Both the position numbers and the translations under genes were made by a program. Below the pieces are notes generated by a model. It had not been told where the DNA came from. It was given only the letters and a program-made list of their open reading frames with translations, and ran no database searches. From Pelargonium cotyledonis (taxonomy: Eukaryota > Streptophyta > Magnoliopsida > Geraniales > Geraniaceae), in assembly GCA_036897625.1 (NCBI GenBank), contig JAYMTA010001262.1, positions 1 through 20,871 on the forward strand: a DNA stretch of 20,871 bases, read 5' to 3'. Positions 18,301 to 20,871 of this stretch are shown here, in pieces. How positions within the stretch are numbered: position 1 is the stretch's first letter; each line of letters opens with the position of its first letter.

Positions 18301-20328
18301 CCTGGGCAGTGAAAAGAACGTTGGCCACATGATTTGCAACTGCATATAAACAAATAACCATATCATTCATATATCACAGAGCCATACACTAAGTTACTAT
18401 ACATCTTAAGCATTTGTGTCAATAGTATGAGTGAAATCAAAGACCCGGTGCTATTACAGTATATGCTACACATCTGTAAAATGATATGTCATACAAAATT
18501 CTATCCATATGAAACATCAAAAGAAATAGATACAAAATCAGTATAATCACTTCAGTTAGCTATAAACTTTAAAGGAGGTCTCTTTTATCAACAAAAATAA
18601 AATGACACCCTCGTGTAAATCTACCTCAAACAGGACTTAATGATTGGTGATGTAATCAAAGACAAGCAAAAACTTTCAAGGAAGTGTGAATAAAACAGCA
18701 TATAACACCCAAAATGTTGATTATGCTTTTTCATGGCGCAGGTAATGTCAAATTGATAACTAAAAAGTACCTTCCATGTGGGCAAGAAGATGGAGTTTCT
18801 ATCCTAACTGATCTAGACCTACTTTGGTCAAGGATACAATGAATCCAATAGAAGAGAAGACAAGATACAAACACATGAAAGGAAAATGGCATTCACAATA
18901 TTATTTATCAACACACTGGCGAACACATAGATAGGGGATAATATCTAGCAATTCATAAAAGTATGTAATGTTAGATAAGAAAAATGTCGAACTATATCAA
19001 ATTCAAGAAGGAACTAAATATCCACCGGACAAATAAAGTATCTCTCTAATAGAAACAGCCCCGCCATCCAACTAATATAAGTAGGTTAAATAATTCATTG
19101 TTCTAAATATCAGTTGTGGACTCGGGGTAGCAAACAACAATGATGATAACATAAATCAAATTTAATCATCATAGTGATGTCCAAATTCTTCATTAGTCTC
19201 GCAGCATCAACTTTCTCATTGGTTTATGTATTCATAAGACATCATCATCATCAACAATACAACACCTGATCAGAGGAAGGCAATTAGAAACTAAGCCTAT
19301 GTAACCAAACATGAATGACAAACAAAAGGGTTTTGAACCTACGAAATATAGAACAATCTAGGAGTGATTTAACAGCAAAAAATCCAAAACATGATGGATT
19401 CAATCATTAGATGGGGTCATTGGAGGAACTAAGTGCATGTGCAGACAGACACAAACAAAACTGAATTTTCAGAAAGAAAAAACAAACATGGATTTTGATT
19501 ATAGAGAAGGGGGGAAACAAAGAATAACAAACAAAAAATTTAAGAATATATTCCTTAAAGTTCTCATATTCAGAGGTAGATTCTTGGATCTTGCACAAAC
19601 ATGAATTATTTGTAAGCATTGAACGACTTACAGAGTTTGATCGTCTAGTGGGCCTAATGTTGGATCATATAGTCCACCAGGCACAGGTCTATCCACACTG
19701 TCAAGCAAGTTGGTATTGGTTATCTTAGTGGGGCCATACTTCTTAGCCTCTTCGGTTGTTAAGAACCCGAACCTAACAGATTCAACATATTCAGTGGCAC
19801 CCTGCAACAAAGCTCAGAATCAGAGAAGTGGACTAGTAAAGAAAAATACGAAACAGAGCAGAGCAGCATGCAGCAAATGCCAAATAATTCCCTTCACTGA
19901 GTGCCATCTAAACCACATTCACAGTGCATATAAGTATCTCACAACTTAGACTTCGCATTCTTCAGCAACCTTTCTTTCCATCCCAAAGAAGCCATCTAAC
20001 GGTAAATCATAGTGAGCTTTATGTTGAACCAACTCTAAGAAAATCTTTATTAAAAAAAAACACAGCTTGCCAATAGTTCATTGCAAACCTTCAGCAAAGT
20101 GAAATTGTATTATTAAAGAACAGAAACAATTACAGTAGGTTGCTGGTGGCATACCAAAAGAAACCTACAGATGCTCTAAAGATGATGGCCAAGGTAAAGT
20201 TACAGACTAATCTAACAATTCACTACTTTTTAATGGTGAAGAAACAAAACAAGCAACACACTTTGAGAATGAGTGAAAAGTTACTGGAAAACGAATAGCT
20301 AGAGGGGTACCTCGATGGGGGTGGCCAT
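2615..20328 (-). CDS. NRPA1: DNA-directed RNA polymerase I largest subunit (complete, 21 coding exons)
   Basis: Catalytic subunit of nucleolar RNA polymerase I, which makes the 45S pre-rRNA. The coding exons, in order on the minus strand, are 20328-20311, 19801-19632, 18339-18180, 18060-17752, 15481-15272, 15129-14950, 14125-13960, 13295-13111, 12311-12048, 11020-10932, 10832-10685, 10434-10216, 10060-9728, 9632-9488, 8953-8748, 8298-8096, 7139-6941, 6845-6559, 6226-6086, 4408-3667 and 3214-2615. All 20 introns are GT-AG, and phase is kept throughout to give 1657 residues, the usual size for plant Pol I subunit 1. Landmarks seen: clamp zinc cysteines C64/C67/C74 and C104/C107/C199/C202; lid/rudder region near 418-444; the Mg loop DFDGD at 589-593; funnel near 920-985; bridge helix near 986-1020; trigger loop from about 1157; an acidic then basic insert at 1312-1430; and a conserved C-terminal cleft end. 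The acidic insert, the lack of a heptad CTD and the overall wording mark Pol I rather than Pol II, III, IV or V. The start codon has a strong context (GCC before ATG, then G). Exon limits were set by eye and phase, not by transcript data. Confidence 0.96.
3215..3666 (-). other. NRPA1 intron 20
   Basis: 452 bp between the acidic-insert exon and the last exon. AT-rich, with no other features recognised. Confidence 0.8.
3667..4408 (-). CDS. NRPA1: NRPA1 exon 20: cleft/jaw with acidic and basic insert
   Basis: Residues 1211-1458, the longest exon (742 nt). It starts [20 protein letters not shown], a foot/jaw helix region. Next comes a strongly acidic tract (about 1312-1385, including [19 protein letters not shown]), then a Lys/Arg-rich tract (about 1403-1430). 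It ends with the conserved [17 protein letters not shown]. The insert is characteristic of Pol I largest subunits and poorly conserved between species. A (GAA)n codon run underlies part of it. Confidence 0.95.
4409..6085 (-). other. NRPA1 intron 19 (1.68 kb)
   Basis: An AT-rich intron. Apart from the MITE at 5380-5634 and a small duplicated phrase (GAAATTCTAACTA, 4623-4656) I see no structured feature. Exons 19 and 20 join through a split Gln codon. Confidence 0.8.
5380..5634. mobile_element. Stowaway-like MITE with duplicated left end, intron 19
   Basis: The left end CTCCGTTTCAAAATAAGTGT (5380 on) pairs with the right end, whose reverse complement is CTCCGTTTCAAAATTAGTGT (ending 5634). A second copy of the left TIR (GTTTCAAAATAAGTGTCATT) lies at 5421-5440, about 38 bp inside the first. 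A clean TA duplication is not visible at both flanks. No ORF. It lies in intron 19 (4409-6085). Confidence 0.75.
6086..6226 (-). CDS. NRPA1: NRPA1 exon 19: trigger loop
   Basis: Residues 1164-1211. [20 protein letters not shown] and [19 protein letters not shown] make up the trigger loop and following helix, including the histidine of TFH (H1169) that contacts the incoming NTP in this family. It ends in a split codon, TCACA|GTGAGT. Confidence 0.97.
6299..6333. repeat. (TA)n(GA)n compound microsatellite, intron 18
   Basis: About nine TA units run directly into about eight GA units, inside the 332-bp intron 18. Likely length-polymorphic. Confidence 0.95.
6559..6845 (-). CDS. NRPA1: NRPA1 exon 18: trigger-loop approach
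   Basis: Residues 1069-1164. After a variable Ser/Glu-rich start it has [20 protein letters not shown], then [12 protein letters not shown], the first half of the trigger-loop region needed for nucleotide addition. The codon for the last Thr is split (AC|GTGAGA). Confidence 0.97.
6941..7139 (-). CDS. NRPA1: NRPA1 exon 17: bridge helix end and cleft
   Basis: Residues 1002-1068. [20 protein letters not shown] completes the bridge helix. [20 protein letters not shown] is the conserved (V)RDxDGxIxQFxYGEDG element that follows it. Phase agrees with exons 16 and 18. Confidence 0.97.
7140..8095 (-). other. NRPA1 intron 16
   Basis: 956 bp, AT-rich. No repeats, ORFs or RNA genes recognised. It splits the bridge-helix coding sequence between GREG and LVDTAVK. 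Confidence 0.8.
8096..8298 (-). CDS. NRPA1: NRPA1 exon 16: funnel end and bridge helix start
   Basis: Residues 935-1002. It has [36 protein letters not shown] and then [20 protein letters not shown] with FHCMAGREG. The last part opens the bridge helix, which spans the active-site cleft. The donor is GG|GTAAAT, phase 2. Confidence 0.97.
8299..9487 (-). other. NRPA1 introns 15 and 14 (flanking exon 15)
   Basis: Intron 15 is 8299-8747 and intron 14 is 8954-9487. Both are AT-rich, and I found nothing beyond splice sites in either. Confidence 0.75.
8748..8953 (-). CDS. NRPA1: NRPA1 exon 15: funnel domain
   Basis: Residues 866-934. [20 protein letters not shown] is followed by a variable stretch and [17 protein letters not shown], the highly conserved N(C)xxxMxxSGAKG motif of the funnel and secondary channel. 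Donor ACG|GTAAGT. Confidence 0.96.
9488..9632 (-). CDS. NRPA1: NRPA1 exon 14: funnel, GFTCGVDDL motif
   Basis: Residues 818-866 (split). [20 protein letters not shown] matches the conserved GFTxGxxD element after the pore. The rest is a charged, variable helix. The donor GTAG|GTATGCC leaves phase 1. Confidence 0.94.
9728..10060 (-). CDS. NRPA1: NRPA1 exon 13: pore/funnel domain
   Basis: Residues 707-817. [19 protein letters not shown] is followed by a Lys/Glu-rich variable segment, then [20 protein letters not shown] and [20 protein letters not shown]. The GxxDK and YG motifs are typical of domain 3 of the subunit. 111 codons, phase 0. Confidence 0.96.
10216..10434 (-). CDS. NRPA1: NRPA1 exon 12: pore region start
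   Basis: Residues 634-706. [20 protein letters not shown] starts the pore domain. A variable Ser/Lys stretch follows, then [11 protein letters not shown], the conserved PxPLWTGKQ motif. Phase 0 at both ends. Confidence 0.96.
10685..10832 (-). CDS. NRPA1: NRPA1 exon 11: catalytic Mg2+ loop [10 protein letters not shown]
   Basis: Residues 584-633. [17 protein letters not shown] supplies the three metal-A aspartates D589, D591 and D593, followed by [18 protein letters not shown]. All three aspartates are intact, so the catalytic centre is not visibly damaged. The CTTCAG acceptor joins the split serine codon from exon 10. Confidence 0.98.
10932..11020 (-). CDS. NRPA1: NRPA1 exon 10: PTLHKPS active-site segment
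   Basis: Residues 555-584 (split). [20 protein letters not shown] then [10 protein letters not shown], directly preceding the Mg-binding loop. The junction [10 protein letters not shown] with exon 9 recreates the universally conserved RQPTLH motif of large RNA polymerase subunits. Confidence 0.97.
11619..11902. mobile_element. Stowaway-like MITE in intron 9, with TA target duplication
   Basis: The terminal inverted repeats start CTACCTCCGTTTCAAATTAA on the left. The right end, read in reverse complement, is CTACCTCTGTTTCAAATTAA. Matching continues to about 35 bp with few mismatches. A TA flanks each side (11617-11618 and 11903-11904). Total length is 284 bp with no ORF. Size, TIR start and TA duplication fit a Tc1/mariner-related Stowaway MITE. 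It sits wholly within intron 9 (11021-12047). Confidence 0.85.
12048..12311 (-). CDS. NRPA1: NRPA1 exon 9: active-site domain, first part
   Basis: Residues 467-554. It runs from [19 protein letters not shown] through HPGATRY to [13 protein letters not shown]. This is the stretch of the active-site domain just before PTLHKPS. Phase 0 at both ends (88 codons). Confidence 0.97.
12701..12960. repeat. Diverged tandem duplication (period about 132 bp) in intron 8
   Basis: Unit 1 begins near 12701 (AGTTCAGTCAGTCATATAAC) and unit 2 near 12833 (AGCTCAGTCAGTCACATAAC). Both share later blocks such as GTAAACAA.GGCA, ATATG.AAA and ACAATTGGA.CC in the same order. Differences and small indels show the duplication is not recent. 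It fills about a third of the 799-bp intron 8. Confidence 0.75.
13111..13295 (-). CDS. NRPA1: NRPA1 exon 8: lid and rudder region
   Basis: Residues 405-466. It holds [20 protein letters not shown], then RSVISPD and [17 protein letters not shown]. This is the near-invariant lid/rudder and start of the active-site domain (KxGRxRxNLMGKRVD in RPB1). Acceptor GGCAG, donor GAA|GTAAGG. Confidence 0.97.
13488..13530. repeat. Short 23-bp-period tandem duplication in intron 7
   Basis: TTGAAAGAAAAGAACTAAAC occurs at 13488-13507 and again, identically, at 13511-13530, separated by CAG. It is a recent local duplication inside the 664-bp intron 7, which shows nothing else of note. Confidence 0.85.
13960..14125 (-). 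CDS. NRPA1: NRPA1 exon 7
   Basis: Residues 350-405 (last codon split). It begins [15 protein letters not shown] and ends in [18 protein letters not shown], the helix before the lid. The donor is G|GTGAGT, leaving phase 1, matched by exon 8. Confidence 0.94.
14126..14949 (-). other. NRPA1 intron 6
   Basis: 824 bp of AT-rich intron. I saw no repeats, ORFs with family similarity or RNA genes. Confidence 0.75.
14950..15129 (-). CDS. NRPA1: NRPA1 exon 6: clamp region, VPPIKFRPP motif
   Basis: Residues 290-349. It contains [20 protein letters not shown], the Pol I counterpart of the RPB1 V(L)PVPPPxVRP segment leading to the lid. The acceptor is ATCACAG and the donor TCT|GTAAGC; the exon is phase 0 at both ends. 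Confidence 0.95.
15272..15481 (-). CDS. NRPA1: NRPA1 exon 5: variable clamp linker
   Basis: Residues 220-289, a serine/glutamate-rich, poorly conserved stretch. It ends [10 protein letters not shown], which leads into the conserved [12 protein letters not shown] of exon 6. It is placed by the TGTCTGTAG acceptor, the GAA|GTATGC donor and phase 0 on both sides. Low conservation makes the 5' edge less certain than for the other exons. Confidence 0.85.
16115..16402. repeat. Diverged direct duplication, possible dispersed repeat, in intron 4
   Basis: The stretch at about 16115-16202 (AAGAAGGAGGAGCTCAACTA onward) resembles the one at about 16315-16402 (AAGAGGAGAGGCCCAACTAG onward). Both share a CAACTAGT core and end ACTTCAAC. 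The period is close to 200 bp. The block is less AT-rich than the flanking intron, which suggests inserted repetitive DNA, perhaps an LTR- or TRIM-like fragment. The class is not assigned. Confidence 0.4.
17032..17062 (+). mobile_element. Stowaway-like terminal inverted repeat, unpaired
   Basis: CTCCCTCTGCCCAAAATGAG follows TACTA, matching the Stowaway end style (CTCCCTCYG...). I could not find a convincing inverted partner in the next 300 bp, so this is either a degraded copy or a chance match. Confidence 0.35.
17752..18060 (-). CDS. NRPA1: NRPA1 exon 4: clamp, second zinc half-site
   Basis: Residues 117-219. It begins [15 protein letters not shown], passes through a serine/aspartate-rich variable stretch, and ends with [12 protein letters not shown] (C199 and C202) and PTFGWLST. 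The acceptor (TTGTTAAAG) has a weak pyrimidine tract, but the joined frame and the family sequence support it. The donor is ACG|GTACAT, phase 0. Confidence 0.92.
18180..18339 (-). CDS. NRPA1: NRPA1 exon 3: clamp zinc-binding region
   Basis: Residues 63-116. CKSCG followed by [11 protein letters not shown] gives zinc ligands C64, C67, C74 and H77. CFFCHH gives C104 and C107, the first half of the second zinc site, which is completed in exon 4. This is the clamp core of RPB1-type subunits. Confidence 0.95.
18340..19631 (-). other. NRPA1 intron 2 (1.3 kb)
   Basis: AT-rich, with a short (ATC)n run at 19240-19253. No coding signal, terminal inverted repeats or RNA gene was recognised. Confidence 0.8.
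19632..19801 (-). CDS. NRPA1: NRPA1 exon 2: N-terminus with PVPGGLYDP motif
   Basis: Residues 7-63. It carries [18 protein letters not shown] and then [18 protein letters not shown], the hallmark start of Pol I largest subunits ahead of the first clamp zinc site. The acceptor is TTGCAG and the donor is CTCT|GTAAGT. It ends in phase 2. Confidence 0.95.
19802..20310 (-). other. NRPA1 intron 1
   Basis: A 509-bp AT-rich intron between the 18-nt first coding exon and exon 2. Long first introns in plants can carry expression-enhancing signals, but I see no repeat or recognisable element here. Confidence 0.8.
20311..20328 (-). CDS. NRPA1: NRPA1 exon 1 (18 coding nt)
   Basis: This exon codes only for MATPIE and ends in phase 0 at a GTACCC donor. 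ATG was chosen because GCCATGG is a near-ideal plant start context, no other ATG lies between it and the TATA-like site, and the joined N-terminus has the usual length before the conserved PVPGGLYDP motif in exon 2. Confidence 0.85.
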
Positions 20329-20580
20329 GGCGTCTATGAGTTCGAAGAAGAACTGCGATGGACGGTGGTAGGCCTTGCGGCGGCGGTGGCGGCGGCGGCC
20401 GAGAGGAGGGCACAGAGAGTGAAGAAGAAGGTTTTGGGTCGAGGGGTTTATGGGTTTTAAGGTCTCTCCGAAATCGGGCGATGGGGGGAGATGTAATGTA
20501 ATTATAAAGGTAACGAAATGTTGTAAACCGTGAACGGATTGGTTACGGCCATGGGGCTCTTGGGCTGACCAATTGGTCCG
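20329..20580 (-). promoter_or_regulatory. NRPA1 promoter and leader with site II, CCAAT and telo-box-like motifs
   Basis: Reading toward the gene: TGGGCT (site II type) at 20561-20566; CCAAT in both orientations at 20569-20576 (CCAATTGG); CCAAT on the minus strand at 20538-20542; a weak TATA-like TTTATAAT at 20502-20509; and a telo-box-like AAACCCATAAACCCC at 20443-20457. A GCC-rich leader follows (20376-20400). Site II plus telo-box pairs are known from plant ribosomal-protein and ribosome-biogenesis promoters. The telo-box here is imperfect (AAACCC-ATA rather than AAACCCTAA). The transcription start is inferred to lie roughly between 20440 and 20480. Confidence 0.5.
20376..20400 (-). repeat. 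(GCC)n-type trinucleotide run in the 5' leader
   Basis: A GCC/CCG run with one CAC interruption, just upstream of the NRPA1 start. It is GC-rich against the AT-rich surroundings. It may vary in length and may form structure in the leader. Confidence 0.7.
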
Positions 20581-20637
20581 ACCCGGGCTGCCTTTTATAA
20601 ATCAAATACGAGGGTGTTTGGTAACACTTCATTCGAA

Positions 20638-20871
20638 TTTTTTTTTATCGAAACGAAATAAATTTCATTTCACGGGGATAAAGCATTATAGGGGTACAAT
20701 CAAAAAAAAACAAACTAAAAAGAAAACAAAACAGAACCAACCTAACCGAAAAAGCTAAAAAACCTAAATTCAAAGACCCCAAGCCATACGCCCCCAAAAA
20801 GAGAAAATCCATGTAGTTGAGTAGGGGCCTCGGAGTAACCCTGCCCAAACCGAGCACCAGAGATGACCTGG
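20638..20871 (-). mobile_element. 3' end of a LINE-type non-LTR retrotransposon (runs off the window)
   Basis: On the minus strand the stretch ends in GAAATTTATTTCGTTTCGAT followed by a run of nine A (20638-20646). This is the style of 3' end and poly-A tail seen in plant L1-like LINEs. Upstream sequence on that strand is T-rich with no long ORF, as in a LINE 3' UTR. The body lies beyond the window. It has the same orientation as NRPA1 and ends about 310 bp upstream of its ATG. The call rests on recalled plant LINE tails and the tail structure; no reverse transcriptase is visible. Confidence 0.5.

Noticed and set aside
20329..20460. The reading frame stays open upstream of the NRPA1 ATG, with an in-frame CTG at 20413-20415 that could give an N-terminal extension.
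   Set aside because: The CTG has a poor context (T at -3), the peptide would be encoded mostly by the GCC run and other low-complexity leader, and family members begin at about the same place as the ATG at 20328.
1..20871. Search for CRISPR arrays, rRNA, plastid or mitochondrial inserts and viral sequence.
   Set aside because: No regularly spaced identical repeats, no rRNA core motifs, and no recognisable organelle or viral coding sequence was seen by eye.

Overview
The window is plant nuclear DNA, probably from a eudicot. It is AT-rich, with one long intron-split gene (20 GT-AG introns), Stowaway-like miniature transposons, a LINE 3' end and other dispersed repeats. There are no bacterial-style operons, no CRISPR array and no rRNA or tRNA gene that I can see. 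The species cannot be named from the sequence alone.

One gene dominates. On the minus strand, from the ATG at 20328 down to the TAG at 2615, lies a complete gene for the largest catalytic subunit of RNA polymerase I (NRPA1, also RPA1 or RPA190), the enzyme that transcribes 45S pre-rRNA in the nucleolus. I assembled 21 coding exons by following splice sites and codon phase. They join into one open frame of 4974 nt (1657 residues plus stop), with no frameshift or premature stop. The clamp zinc cysteines, the Mg-binding DFDGD loop, the bridge helix and the trigger loop are all present. The gene therefore looks functional. An acidic-then-basic, poorly conserved insert typical of Pol I sits in exon 20.

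Upstream of the gene (20329-20871) is a short GC-rich leader with a GCC run, a telo-box-like motif, a weak TATA-like site, two CCAAT boxes and a TGGGCT (site II) element. These suit a ribosome-biogenesis gene. About 310 bp upstream of the ATG, a LINE-type 3' end with a poly-A tail runs off the window.

The introns hold most of the mobile DNA: a well-preserved Stowaway-like MITE in intron 9 with a TA on each side, a second MITE with a duplicated left end in intron 19, an (AT)n(GA)n microsatellite in intron 18, and diverged tandem duplications in introns 8 and 4.

Downstream of the gene (1-2614) I find no convincing protein gene. This part holds a 77-bp tandem repeat next to a tRNA-Met-like primer-binding motif (probably an LTR-element relic), an ACACGA-rich inverted-repeat element, and a minus-strand promoter-like cluster (two site II motifs above a TATAAATA) with no long ORF below it. 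That cluster is the least explained signal here. I saw no clearly novel system: the window is essentially a housekeeping gene with transposon decoration.
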